From Clarkia xantiana subsp. parviflora (taxonomy: Eukaryota; Streptophyta; Magnoliopsida; Myrtales; Onagraceae), in NCBI GenBank assembly GCA_036873135.1, contig JAPTYO010000012.1, positions 5,960,090-6,024,089 of the forward strand: a stretch of DNA of 64,000 bases, written 5' to 3'. The notes under the pieces were generated by a model. The model saw only the letters and a list, made by a program, of their open reading frames with translations, had not been told where the DNA came from and searched no databases. Shown here piece after piece: positions 24,110-36,636 of this stretch. Positions within the stretch are counted from its first letter, which is position 1; each line of letters starts with the position of its first letter. The position numbers and the translations under genes are program-made.

Positions 24110-24889
24110 TGTTGGATATCTGCCCAATTCGGGTTCGTATTAACATTCAGGACTTCGCAAACACGTCGAAAACCACAAACGGATCCGAAAAACAAACACC
24201 CGAGGAACAAAACGGTCCGGACGCACGTATGCGTCCAGACCGGAACCTCCGGATTTCCATAAGGCAATCCGGACCGGTCCGGATTACCCTAGGCGGTCCG
24301 GACCACGCCAAGTGTCGAATCCGACGTGGTCCGGACTGTTAACGGGTACCGCGCACATCCTTTTTATCGTCCGAACACTGAGTAAAAGAGTTCTCCTAGG
24401 CCAAAATTAAACAAACCAGACGACGGTTCTTACTTTCCTTTAAACCGGCGTCGAACCGCACAAAAACCGGGTTCGGTCCTAAGGTTGCCTATAAATAGGA
24501 GACCTTGGCCACCCATTTTGACACATTCTCTGATATATTCTCAAGAGATTTGTCCTAGAAGCTCTGACCTCTCTTAGGAATTTCTCTCTCTAGACTCTCA
24601 TTTAAGCATCGGAGAGGGCTCAACCAGCACCACCCCCCGCTCTCCGTGCTGGTTTGTGTCCCGTGTGCAAGTGATATCGCGCGAAGGAGATAAGCTTACC
24701 TCACCGACAAGCTTGCCCAGCCGTCAACCGTCAACCGGCAGCCGTCAACTGTGCACAGCCGACAACCGTCAACCGCGCACCGGTCAACGGCCCCTTTCCG
24801 TCATCAAAAAATCCGCTTCCGACACCCGACGTGTCCCCATACCCGATGTGCCGAAGAGTCCGACTACCCGGTTGGATTTGGACGCAACA
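24110..24889 (+). repeat. 5' LTR of element B
   Basis: 780 bp, TGTTGGATATC to GCAACA. TATA box at 24490-24497. Downstream are CT-rich and ccgtcaac-rich stretches; the ccgtcaac phrase recurs in the 36-bp array at 32416-32575. Confidence 0.9.
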
Positions 24890-24907
24890 CTTGGCGCCGT
24901 CCACGAG
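24890..24907 (+). promoter_or_regulatory. Primer binding site region of element B
   Basis: cttggcgccgtccacgag directly after the LTR is the typical plant Tat-lineage internal start; element A has cttggcgccgtccgtggg in the same place. Confidence 0.75.
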
Positions 24908-24940
24908 ATTCGAACAAAAAACTGTATCGCACCACGAGCT

Positions 24941-27900
24941 ATGGCAAGCAATCAACCTCCTCCGGATGATGTCAACCCGCAGGAGAAGAAGAGAGGCCCC
25001 GGTCGCCCAAGGAAAGCTGATACCACAGCCAAGAAACCGATGAGAAGTCAGCCTGGACCTTCGCACATCCCCGAAGCAGCGTCCACTGCTTTCTCAGTGC
25101 CAGCAAGGAGTGTGCTTGCCGCACAGCACGGCCCAGAAGTCCATACCACACCGCGCGAAGCACCACCGCCCGGATTCGAGCCAAGGAGGCATGAAGAGTT
25201 CCCTTACGGGATGCCAGCTGAGGGTGTTCAGCAACGAGAAGGAGGTGCCAACCCAGCGCCACGAGTCACACCCGCCATGATGGGAACTCTTGAAGAACTG
25301 ATAGCATCCAGAGAGACTCTGAGAAACCAAGGATTTTCTCCGCCACCACCACCTCCACCACCGGTCAACGGCCAAGCCGCCCCGGCAAGAGCAGTGTCGC
25401 ACGACACTGGACGACAAGAGTCACAACAACAAGGAGGAGGAGGCCAATACATAGAAGGTACATTCTAGTACCAGCAACCAAGGCAGGAGCCAGCACGCTC
25501 ATACACTCCGTGCGAAAGTATGCAGCATCCAGAAGAAGCAAGGAGAAAACCTCCACGTACCCGCTTGCAGCAGCAGTACAAGAAAGTCTCCCTCCAAGGA
25601 ACAAGTCAAAACAATGCTGACATCCATCGCAATGCTAGATGGAGAAGACCTGTCATCAATGAAGACATCCAATCACAGGTCTCACAGCAAAGGCCTTGGA
25701 GGCAATAATTGAAAGGAAGATGTGAGAGTCAAAGTTGAAAGAAATGCACGCGTTGGAAGAGAATGCGTCGCATCCATTTGCTGGCGAGTTAGTGTACAGC
25801 CACGTCCCAGACGCTTTGTATAAAATGGGAGGAGACAAGTATCGAGGAAAGGGAGATCCAATCGAACATGTGCAACAACACGAGGCATCCTTGCTAGGAA
25901 GGACAGACAACTCGCATCATGTCGCCATGACATTCCCCAATACATTGGCAGGAACAGCCGGGCACTGGTTCTTCTACCTACCTTGCGGAAGTGTAACTTC
26001 CTGGCCATACCTGAAGTCAAAGTTCATACAACGCTATATGGGGGAACGCACTCTCTTGAAGGGTGTCAATGCATTGAAGGACGTACAACAGCAAAACGTG
26101 AGTCATTGGTGGATTACTACATCCGTTTCAATCAAAACATATCCGACATTCAAGGCAACCTGACGGAAGGAGAGATAGTGCATTCTTTCACAAGCAACCT
26201 TGGAAGGAAGGGATACTCGCTCGCTGAGAAAATGTCAAAGCGTCCAGCTGAGACATTGGAAGAGCTTGTAGCAAGGGTGAAGGAGTTCGTAGATCTGGAG
26301 AGATTCAGAGAACAAAACAAGGCAAAGATGAGCGCATCCCGCACTAAGGAGAACAACAAGCAATCAAAGCCACAACAAGGCGCCCAACAAAACAAGCAGT
26401 GGCAGCCTCAAAGAAGGCCATTCCAATCAGACTTTCAAAAGTCCAGGAAGGTCAACCTTGCTGAGTGCATCCCGCTAAATGCACATTTGTCTGTGATCTT
26501 GAAGACGATGAAAGAAACAAATATGTGGAGAGAACCAACCAACTTCTGCAAGGGTCCGCTCGGGAAGGAACAAGATAAGTGGTGTGAAAACCACGAAGTC
26601 TATGGACATGAGACAGATAGCTGCGTAAGCCTAAGGTTTCGCGTGAACAATATCATCCTGAAGGGTGAGTTGAAACAGTACGTAGACCAAGGCGATAAGC
26701 GTCCAAAGAAGTCCCATGCGGAACCATCAGGAAGAGGGAAGAAAGGAAAAGAGAAGGAGAATGAAAACCCATCTCCTGCAAAGCGCGGCATAATCAATGT
26801 TATACATGTAGGGCCAGTAACAGGAGGATGCATGTCCAATGCTAGGGATGTCTACGCATCTCAGCTTCAGACACTTCCCAAGTACGGCAAGAGACGCCAA
26901 CCAGAGAAGGATGATGTCGTCATCCAGTTTTCAAACGCCGACAAAAAGCACATCGTCTACCCTCATGACGACGCCTTGGTCATCACAATGCAAATCAACG
27001 GGTATGATGTACGGCGAATCCTGGCTGACGGGGGAAGTGCTGCAGACATTCTACACATCAAAGTGTTGGAAAAGATGGGAAAGACGGTGGCTGATCTATC
27101 CCCAAGCACATTCCCATTGGTAAGCTTTGCGGGCGCGGCAACTTACCCACTCGGGATGATCACACTCCCGGTGATCCTAGGAGAAGGATGGAAGGCGCTT
27201 TACATCGACGTCACGTTCGTTTTCGTAAACGCCTTGGGGGCATACAATGGGATACTGGGTAGGACTACGATCAACCCATACGAAATTGTTCCATCCACCG
27301 TCCACCCAAAGATGAAGTTCCCAACGCCGCACGAAATTGGTGAAGTGCTCGGAGACCCGTCAGCCGCACGCAAGTGCTATGTGAACGCCCTAAAAAAATG
27401 CAGCAAGTCTCTATTACCATGGTCGAGTTTGGCAAAAAGAGAAAGATGTCTAATCTAAGTGATGATGATGGAGGAAGAAAGCAGCAGTCAACACAAACTT
27501 CTTTGCTCGATGCGATACTTTTCCCAACACGACAGAGTGTTTGGGATGTGAGACAAGACCAAGGAGAGCCTATAATGGCTTACTTTAGGAGATTCGCCAA
27601 AAATGCCGCCATGCTGAGGACAACGAAAAGAGAAGTCATAAATGCGTTCTTTGTAAACATGAACATCAAATCCTTCCTCTTATTTGGCGAGACATACGGC
27701 TGGCGAACAACTGTCACGATGACAGACCTGAAGGATAAACTCGAGACGGCGGTCTCTTGCGAACGTGAGCTAGGATGGGGTACACCTCCTAGTTCAACTC
27801 TGGAAGCTCAAGCTACAACGACATCAGGAGTAACGAGCCCCAGCTACGACAAGTTCTTCACTCCCCTGAACACGGAGGTTGAAGAAATATACGTGAAACT

Positions 27901-28111
27901 CCTGGAAAATAAGCTTCCTTGTCCACTTGAGCCATCAACCGCTTTCCTTGGCAGATAAATCAAAGATTGGTGCAAGTATCACAAGACTAGAGGGCACAGC
28001 ACCAACAGCTGTTTGTCCCTAAGGCTGGAAATCCAAGAACTCATCGCGCTGGGTGCATTGAGCAACTACGTGGCTCGCGCCGGAACAAGTTCTCCGTCAG
28101 ACCAACCATAA
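24941..28111 (+). pseudogene. Gag - retropepsin - second Gag polyprotein of element B, broken
   Basis: Start chosen at MASNQPPP (24941), the first ATG after the primer site. The frame is broken by a TAG at 25466-25468, frameshifts near 25710-25735 and 26090-26110, a shift near 27380-27460, and a TAA at 27956-27958. Domains in order: proline/glutamine-rich N-terminus; retrotransposon Gag (about 25740-26330, with HVQQHEASLLGRT and TEGEIVHSF); knuckle-like WCENHEVYGHETDSC (about 26580-26624); aspartic protease with RRILADGGSAADIL (about 27013-27054) and NGILGRTTINPYE. Where reverse transcriptase would be expected there is a second, shorter Gag-like block (about 27480-27790, with MAYFRRFAKNAAML) and a second knuckle WCKYHKTRGHSTNSC (about 27969-28013). 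The DGG replaces the common D-S/T-G catalytic triplet, as often in plant Tat proteases. Confidence 0.85.
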
Positions 28112-30135
28112 AGGCTACGAACATCCCACCAATCCCTCTATCTACCTTAAGCGTTTTTACTATTTTCTTAGCATTAATGCATTTCGTACTTTAAGTTTAT
28201 TCTTCATAATTACTAGACTTACTACGTTTTGGAAGGTATGATCAGTTGACGCCTTCCCGCAACTCTCTGTACATAATCCAAGTATCTAATGAAATTAATT
28301 TACCTTCGTAGGTACAATACTATATCATGCATACTACCTTAGAATTACGCCAAGCAACAACTACAAGCATATTACTCACATCAACAATACAAGCCATCGC
28401 GCTATGTACAACAATCAACTTATATCATACGACGACAAATCAACTAACAACATCAACAAAGAGTATATAAACACTCTCCATATATAATGACGACTATCCC
28501 GAATAGCGTCGACAACATACTATATCTTGAGTTTAAACCAAGATCTATCAAAGTGACATGCTGCGACATCCTCCTTCGAGGGCAACCCCCATGTTCACAA
28601 CTATCAAAGTGACATGCTGCGACATCCTCCTTCAAGGGCAACCCCCATGTTCACAACTATCAAAATGGCATGCTGCGACATCCTCCTTTGAGGGCAACCC
28701 CCATGTTCATAAGCCATTCCCTGAATACAAAACAGGATGCGGCACACAGGTGGGACTAATCACCCCATCGTGGCGGAAGTCCTTCTTAATAGACGACAAC
28801 TCCACAAATCGACAAAGTATGAACAACCAATCACAAAATCATACTTCATGAAGACTTCTCTAAAAGTATGAACAACCAATCACGGAATCATTCTTCATGA
28901 AGACTTATTCCTTAAGTGGGCAGCTTCATGTACTCTAAAAGTATGAACAACCAATCACGGAATCATACTTCATGAAGATTTATTCCTTAAGTGGGCAGCT
29001 TCATGGGCAACTTCATGTACTCTAAAAGTATGTATACTCACTTAAGGGTTCATACTCCGTGAAGATGTATTCCTTGTTAGGATAACTTCACGTATATACG
29101 CTAGCAGGAGCACACCCCTGTCAGGAAAACTCGCCAAACATACAAGTCGAGTCTTGTACAACGTTATCTTACCAGTGAGCACATAACAGAATAAAACACA
29201 CCAAATTCAGCAAGTAGTGTATTGCCACAACGTCGCCTTGGAGCGGACCAAGAGACAGTAAAAACTGCAAGTCGCTTCAACGCGGTCTTGTGCAGCCCTT
29301 CTGGACTAACCATGGAGAGGTGCAGTAGCATCGCAAGGCAAGTACTGGAATAGACACGAAAAACCTTGCAACAACTTCACGCGGGGTGTGCCCAAACCGA
29401 CAGATGGAAAAACGCATAGCATAGAGCAAGTAGCGTCATGCCACAACGTCGCCTTGAAATGGTTCAAGAGACGGTAAAAACTACAAGGCGTGATCATACG
29501 ACCTTTATCCCACCCCTTGGATTAACTAAGTTGGGGCGTAGTAGCATCACAGGGTAAGTACTGGGATAGCCACGAAAAACCTTGTAACAACGTCACGCGG
29601 GATGTGCCCAAATTGACGGATGGAAAAACGCACCAAATACAACAAGTAGCGTCTTGTCACAACGTCGCCTTAGAATGGAACTAAGAGAGGGTATAAACTA
29701 ATGTCTTGCCTCGTCAAGACAACTCTCCTAAATGTCAAGTGCCAGTGCCAAGTGCCCGCGCCGAGTACATTACTACTTACAACGCTACAAGTACCTAGTG
29801 TACGCATTCTGCCATGCCTTGGAATCTAACCAAGAGGGCGCTCATAACACTCAACAATGTGCGACATACAGTCGCAACTACGGACATCATGTTCATCATC
29901 TAAGGATATCTATCCTATCATCCAAGTCCAAAGCATACGGACAACATAGATAACACAAGGTATGAAATACTACTAACAAGTTATCATGCATTCTACTGTG
30001 ATCAAAGCAGGTCTAGACGACATAGATCAAAGCTAGCAGAACATAAACAAAAGTTCTAGGGACAACACCCAAACCAACGTCAACCCGGACACGGGGGCAA
30101 ACGATAAAATAAAATTTTCAACATGCTCAAAATAA
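28112..30135. repeat. Repeat-rich non-coding middle of element B
   Basis: Three array families: 56-bp units at 28546-28712 (three copies, core tgctgcgacatcctcc); a looser array of gtatgaacaaccaatcac units at about 28815-29060; and a 216-bp unit repeated about 2.3 times at 29215-29700 (core ccacaacgtcgcc at 29225, 29441 and about 29657). No gene is supported. Repeats after the coding region are known for Tat-lineage elements and can seed satellites. Confidence 0.7.
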
Positions 30136-31973
30136 TCAACCTAACGCCACTCGAGGAGTACCGTCATCTCCAGCAGGCTCAAGAATAACTGCCATCATCT
30201 CGACGGCAGGATCAAGGTCGTCGTCATCCCCAAACATCTTATCAAATTTAGCCGTCTCAAGCTCTAGACGGCGTAACTCAGCAACGCGCTCAATAGCGGA
30301 TGGTGCGTAAGGACCCAACTTGTCGAAAGGAAAGTCGGGATCAAGTAGACGTACCCTACGAACATAGTCCGCAGCAAACTCATGAATCAATGGCTCAAAC
30401 TTCGCCTTAGCGGCAGAAGTAACGGCGGCAGTAAAGGCCAATGTAGTAGGATACTTGACAAGTCCTTCTGCGATCCCAGCCTTATGCCCCTCCTCGCGCG
30501 CAGCACAAAGCGCGGCCTCACGCACGCTGTCATTCTCCGCTATCTGTTTCTTGATAGCCGCGATCTAAGCCTCAAGATGATCAGCATGGGCACAGCAAGA
30601 GTCATATTGCGCATCAAAGTCAGCAGTCTTCGAAAGCAGGCTCTGAATTTTCTCCTTGAGAACCGCAAGCTCGTGGGAGGCAACACCACGTTTCTTGACG
30701 GCAGCTTTCCTTTCGCGCATGAGATCCAGCGCAAAGGACGACATGCTCACCATGTTTGCAACAGCCTAAATAGAATACCCAACAAGTTAAGACAGTCAGA
30801 ACAATGCATTCACGCTCGGTCACGTGCGCAAAGCGACCTGCAAACAAGAAGTAATATGAGGAAAACGATTCGAAAAATCAATAAAGTTGACGGAAAACAT
30901 AAGTAAACATCTTACCCGTAAGTCCCTTGCCGCGACTATTCTTGGAAGTAGCAGGGGCAGAAGAAGGGACAGTCCTTTCAACAGGAGGAACATCGCGCGC
31001 AGCCACTGTCTGCAAAGTTGATCTTTTTCCGTCAAACCAAACATCACAACATAATGAAAGTTATAAAGATACTCAGCATACCAAAGTCTCAGAAGGAAGC
31101 GTTTGAATCCGGGCATCAAGCAATTCTTGATCTGACGCGCGTAACAGACACTGGAAGCTGCGCGCTTGCTGACATCGATAGATGCGCACTATAGTCGCCT
31201 TGTCTGTTGACAAAAGCTCGGAAAAGGCAGGGGCAGGATCAGCAACCTTAACCTCCTCAGTATCCCATGTAATGCTGTCATCACACACGAAGAAGTAGTG
31301 ATGTCGCCAATGTGTACCAGATCGGTCAGTCTCAGCTGCTAGTCGATGAGTACGATTCCACTCCGCGTCCCCAAGTCCAAGTTGCTCAAATCCTTTTTCA
31401 CGTAGGCAAGGCCAACGTATCTTCACGCTACACAACCCTGTCATTTCTGGACATAAAAGCTGGTAGAAGCAGCGGAAGAGTAGTCGAGTAAGGCCACGAC
31501 TGTTGGTGAAATAACACCTGAAAACAAGTCCACACACGAATGCCTGTGGGTGTAAGATCCAGAGGTGAAATCCGATAGAAGCGACACAAATCAACTAAGT
31601 CGGGGCAGTAAGGAAAGCGTAAACCCTCCCTAACATGTGAAGAATACACAACGGTCAAGTCGCCTGGAGGGATAGTAGCTTCACCCTTAGTGTCATCGGG
31701 CAACATGTCGCGAGGAAACACACCCTCAAAAATCGGATCAAGTCCAGAAGTAGATGCGTCCAGTATAAACTTCTCTCTCTCCATCCTGTTCGAGAGATAT
31801 CTTATTTTTACCCCAGCTTCTTTCGCCGCTTCCGGCGCGACCGGAGTCTCGATAATAGCCTCGGATTCCACGCTCAGTGTTTTGTCCAGTAGAGAAATCA
31901 TGTCGGCATCCGACTCACTACTATCATCGGAACAAAAAGCAGCCTGTGGAGTAGGAATGAAAGACTTACTCAT
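30136..31973 (-). pseudogene. Antisense spliced ORF of element B (gypsy-type transposon protein)
   Basis: It runs opposite to gag. Start taken at MSKSFIPTPQ (31973). Exon 1 (31973-31082) carries a block like the plant putative gypsy-type transposon / Transposase_28 domain: VREGLRFPYCPDLVDLCRFY, then HWRHHYFFVCDD. A frameshift lies near 31500. A phase-0 intron (31081-31010, gtatgc...tgcag) is followed by an exon 31009-30916 rich in Ser/Pro, then a phase-1 donor gtaaga. The last exon begins at 30765 after ttctatttag, phase 0, with VANMVSMSSFALDL and a coiled-coil-like region, and ends at 30136; a TAG interrupts it near 30565. A 14-bp mini-exon at 30837-30824 would restore phase. The same exon plan occurs in element A. 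The role of such extra Tat ORFs is unknown. Confidence 0.7.
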
Positions 31974-33979
31974 GATAACAACCTCGTCGAAGGAATCACT
32001 GCAACTGAAACCACCTGCAACCTGAAAATGCAACCTACAATCAAGATAACGTTCGTTAGTTTACAAGCGACGAACATTCTACTCGTAACAATCACCATGA
32101 CAACATACACCCTATGTCTACATCCAGCCTATGGATACAACGTACATAGCAATGGATAGAAAAAAAATTCTAAGTGTGAGGGCAAGTGCACACATACTAG
32201 CGCGCACATACGAGCACGCGCGTACAGCTGTCGACATACAACGAGATGTCGGCTACCAGGAATATTTTCTAAGTGTTTAAACCATAGCAGCTGTGAGCAT
32301 ACAACGGGATGCCGACTGTCAGGAATATTTTCTAAGTGTTCAAACCGTATCAGTTGTGATCATACAACGAGATGCCGGCTGTCAGGAATATTTTCTAAGT
32401 GTTCCACCATGTCAGCAATCAACAACCGTCAACGCGCGGTAAGTTGACGGCAATAAACAACCGTCAACGCGCGACAAGTTGATGACAATCAACAACCGTC
32501 AACGCGCGACAAGTTGATGACAATCAACAACCGTCAACGAGCAACAAGTTGACGGCAATCAACAGCTGTCGACATCCAACAAGATGTCAACTATCAAGAA
32601 ATATATTCTAAGTATTCTCCTATGTCGGCAGTCAACGGCAGTCAACAAGGATCAAATAGCGACAATCGTGGTAATAAGCATTAAATATCTAAAAAATATT
32701 TGCTAAGTGTTTTATCATGATTGCAGACAGCATATGAGCTCAATGTACAAGAATCAATATAACGACAGACAACTATGTCCGGACACCTGCTAACAATCAA
32801 CATTGAGCATGCTAAAACATCACTCAAGCCATAGTGCAACGTGTTGACAACAATCACAATGCATAAGGGAAGTTTAACAACTTATCTCTATTTTTCCAAA
32901 AATTCCAGCACTTAGCCAAAATTTTGGCCGATTTGTGGAACTAACCTCTTGTACATATTTTATCAAACACCTTGTGGGCATACTAGAGTAATCAATTTCA
33001 AGAGACAATCAAGATCCAATTGAGCCTAAATAAGGTTGCGAATGTTTTAGCCATACCCGGAATTGGACTCACCACCACAAGACGACGCCGGAAAGCTGCC
33101 CGCCGCCGCCAAAGTCATCCGCCACCGTCACGCGTCGCCGCCGATGTCACGCGCCGCCGTGCTCCGCCGCGCCGTGGCCTCCTCCTCCTCCTGCCGGAAA
33201 TCTCGCCGGTGGTGATGGTTTGATGGCTGCCCGTAAATTGCTTGGTCTTCAAATATTTGGCCTCCAAATTTGTCAATCCCAAGTTTTCTTTTTCTTCAAG
33301 AAATGAGAGAACACTAAAAGCTACTAATGGTGGAGGATTAACTAATGGATATTCTCTCTCCTATATCTATCCATCATTATCTATGGGTACATCCTAAAAC
33401 TTTAATTATTTATTACTAAGTCCTCAAATAGCATGTTTACATGTTGTCATCTCCTTATTTCAACACTTAAATTTTCTAAGTATGATATGACTATATGCTA
33501 TGCACACATGATTGAGTGCACACGTGATTTAGTGCGCACAAGACATAACGCGCACATGACCCAAACACGCGTTATATCATTTTAAGTGCATGATTCATAT
33601 CTTTTATTATTATCACATGATTATTTACATGATTTAATTATCAATCTTATATTCGCATCTTTCACAATCATGCTGACATTATGTTCATGATGACATCATG
33701 TGTCATGTTTGCATGTTTCCATGAGGATTATCGCATAAGTTCATAAACATGTGCGCATTGTTTATTGTTCACTGTTATATGTATATTGCTGGTTGCGCTA
33801 ATCATGTCGACAGTTAACATACCTCCCGACAAAAATTAAAGTGGAGCGAAATCGAAGCCGTCGCACTCAATTGTCAAACAAGCCACCCTTGAGGTCAGCT
33901 CCGAACCTAAATTGGGCTTATATCCTTGCTTAAAATAGAGTCAAGTATGGTCTGAACCATTACTTGACTCGGGAGAAAG
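31974..33979. other. Arrays, antisense leader and PPT of element B
   Basis: 32229-32410 is a 63-bp array (about three copies, core tcaggaatattttctaagtg). 32416-32575 is a 36-bp array (four copies, core caaccgtcaacgcgcgacaa). 33050-33220 is a GC-rich block that, read on the minus strand, lies between an AT-rich segment (33250-33450) and the antisense ORF, as a promoter and 5' leader would. The purine tract cgggagaaag ends at 33979. Confidence 0.6.
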
Positions 33980-34788
33980 TGTTGGATATCTGCCCAATTC
34001 GGGTTCGTATTTACATTCAGGACTTCGCAAACACGTCGAAAACCACAAACGGATCCGAAAAACAAACACCCGAGGAACAAAATGGTCTGGACGCACGTAT
34101 GCGTCCGGACCGGAACCTCCGGATTGCCCTAAGGAAAACTGGAGGTCCGGGTTGCCTTATGGAAAACCGGACCGGTCCGGATTGCCCTAGGCGGCCCAGA
34201 CCACGCCGGATGTCGAATCCGACGTGGTCCGGACTGTTAACGGGTACCGCGCGCATCCTTTTTTATCGTCCGAACACTGAGTAAAAGAGTTCTCCTAGGC
34301 CAAACTTAAACAAACCAGACAACAGTTCTTACTTTCCTTTAAACCGGCGTCGAACCGCACAAAAATCGGGTTCGGTTCTAAGGTTGCCTATAAATAGGAG
34401 ACCTTGGCGACCCATTTTGACACATTCTCTGATATATTCTCAAGAGATTTGGCCTAGAAGCTCCGAACTCTCTCTAGGACTTTCTCTCTCTAGACTCTCA
34501 TTTAAGCATCGGAGAGGGCTCAACCAGCACCACCCCCTGCTCTCCGTGCTGTTTATTGTCCCGTGTGCAGGTGATATCGCGCGAAGGAGATAAGCTTACC
34601 TTACCGACAAGCTTGCCCAGCCGTCAACCATCAACCGGCAGCCGTCAACCGTGCACAGCCGACAACCGTGAACCGCGCACCGGTAACGGCCTCTTGCCGT
34701 CGTCAAACAATCCGCTTCCGACACCCGACGTGTCCCCATACCCGAAGTGTCGAAGAGTCCGACTACCCGGTTGGATTTGGGCGCAACA
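33980..34788 (+). repeat. 3' LTR of element B
   Basis: 809 bp. TATA box at 34389-34396. It differs from the 5' LTR by scattered substitutions and a roughly 30-bp longer CCGG-rich segment near 34130-34180. Confidence 0.9.
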
Positions 34789-34921
34789 ATATGTTTTTTT
34801 TTTTGCCACGTTCATACTATATGTTTTTTTTGCCACGGTAATACTATATGATTTTTTTTACCACGGGCATACTATATGTTATATTACAGTAAAATACACA
34901 GAACATGGTTTTGTCACGGTC
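34789..34921. other. Right flank of element B, AT-rich
   Basis: atatgttttttt and three further tactatatg phrases match 21990-22100, the flank of mTERF copy 1. This shows element B landed between pseudogene units. Confidence 0.5.
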
Positions 34922-35628
34922 ATATGGGGCCACCTCTTGAACATATCCAAGAGCTGTGGTTCGGAAAATCTCAAACCACGAAAACACATCCTCTTTTGCT
35001 CCCAAGACTCAGATGACATGGAACTTGCTTTGAAAATGACATACATGTATTTTTTGCTCCCCCGTGTAATACTAGTATCATCCAATTTTTAAATAAGTTC
35101 ATTGAACTTATACGGCTTCATCGACAAGAAACGCAGGTACTTTTGTAGATATCTAACAAAATCATCAGCTATAACATCACAATCCTTCAACGTCTTGATA
35201 TTCGGCACGACAGTCTCCTCGAAATCTGTCTTCAGAAGCCGTCCGACCTTCTTCTTCATCATCTCGGCTACTGTAAAAAATAATTCCAATAACTCGATCT
35301 ATGTTGACATCGAATGCACAATCCACTCGGAACCTCTGTGAAGAATCATGGATCAACTGAAATGATTTGAGGAATATCCTGGCTTCAAACTCAATCTTCC
35401 CAATAAGTTTTAGGTTTAACTGCACCATTTCGGGTAGGCACCTGAGAAGTGTGATATATGTCTGAACGCTTCTAAACACTTGAGAGTGTTGAAACTTGTA
35501 TTGTGGAGCGTACGAACGATGGGGTCTTGTTCATCCCTCATATCGTGCACATTTACGCAGCATACTAGCGTTGCACTCAAGTGATCAGAATCCGGAATCG
35601 TAGATAATAAGCGAAGATGTTCGATTAC
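34922..35628 (-). pseudogene. mTERF-like pseudogene, copy 4 (C-terminus missing)
   Basis: Minus-strand order from 35628: HLRLLSTIPDSDHLSATLVC; LLRCLPEMVQLNLKL and NIDRVIG; LKTDFEETVVPNIKTLKDC then FVRYLQKYLRFLSMKPYKF; YMYVIFKASSMSSESWEQK and LLDMFKRWP. This order fits the helical repeats of plant mTERF proteins and is the best-preserved copy in the middle part. Frame changes occur near 35470, 35280 and 35085, and the end after FKRWP is replaced by AT-rich sequence. Confidence 0.65.
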
Positions 35629-36310
35629 ATTTTTCAAGCCATATAGCCCATTTATTTACACTTTCAGCAAAGTGGCTCGACTTCTTCTTAGTTTCATGTT
35701 GAAAAATAAATAAATAGGTTCATGGGAAACCAAACGTCAGACTTTAGATATTGCAGATGGTCATGATTTTGGAGTTGATTATGACGTTATATATAATTAA
35801 TATTAGTCATAAGTTTGAACTTTGAACTGATTTAAGATTATTTAGTACTTTGTTTGTTGAATTTGAATTAATTATAAGTTTGAAATTTGAACCGATTTAA
35901 GGTTATTTAGTAGTTTAGTTGTTGAATTTGAATGTTTATCTAGAAATTGAGAAATTAATTTTAATGTTTAGAATGCTTTAAAATACTATTTTGGTGATTT
36001 GAGACTATAATAAGTTATTTAATAAATAAAGAATAGTATAGTATTTTATTGTGAAATAATTTGTAACATTTTGTAGGATCGTACGATATCCGATCTGATC
36101 CTACAAACGATCTGATTTTACCCTCCACCGATCCAACTTAGAATATCGATCTTAAAAACCTTGATTTTCACAAATACTATGTCCACATGTATGCTATTAT
36201 TATGTGTAGATGGTTAATCTGTCCGTTCAATAATTACTACATTGGTTAGATGTTTTGTCCGTATAAAGTCATAAGCTAAACACGCTGCAATGAGGAGTTG
36301 TGATACATAC
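35629..36310. other. No feature recognised
   Basis: AT-rich; a phrase near aatttgaattaattataagtttga is loosely repeated (35800-35930). No gene. Confidence 0.45.
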
Positions 36311-36587
36311 TAGGGGTGTCACCGTGACGGGGCGGGTATCGCCAAACCCGGACCCGCCCCGCGGGTCGACATGGTCGACCCGTACCCGCTCCGTACATCT
36401 TGCGGTGCGGGGCGGGTCGACCTGTGAGTTGAATCATGTGGAAAATAGTTTATTTTTAGAAACCTTAAGTCCTAAAACTTATATTTACCGTATCCAAATT
36501 CAAATTAAAATTAGAATCACAAACTACAAATTTAATTAAACATACAAACACAAATCACCAAACTCGTTAAAACTCTTGTTATTTTGA

Positions 36588-36636
<49 letters not shown>

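Larger units (their letters stand above)
24110..34788 (+). mobile_element. Element B: pol-less Tat-like gypsy retrotransposon
   Basis: 10.7 kb. LTRs are 24110-24889 and 33980-34788, both TGTTGG...CAACA and similar, with about 30 bp of extra sequence in the 3' copy. The primer-site region cttggcgccgtccacgag follows the 5' LTR and the purine tract cgggagaaag precedes the 3' LTR. Flanking 5-mers are acatg and atatg, a 4/5 match. Order inside: gag-protease-partial gag (24941-28111), several tandem arrays (28546-29700), antisense spliced ORF (31973-30136, -), 63-bp and 36-bp arrays (32229-32575), GC-rich antisense leader (33050-33220), PPT. No reverse transcriptase, RNase H or integrase was recognised, so it is non-autonomous by structure and by its broken frames. 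Confidence 0.9.
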
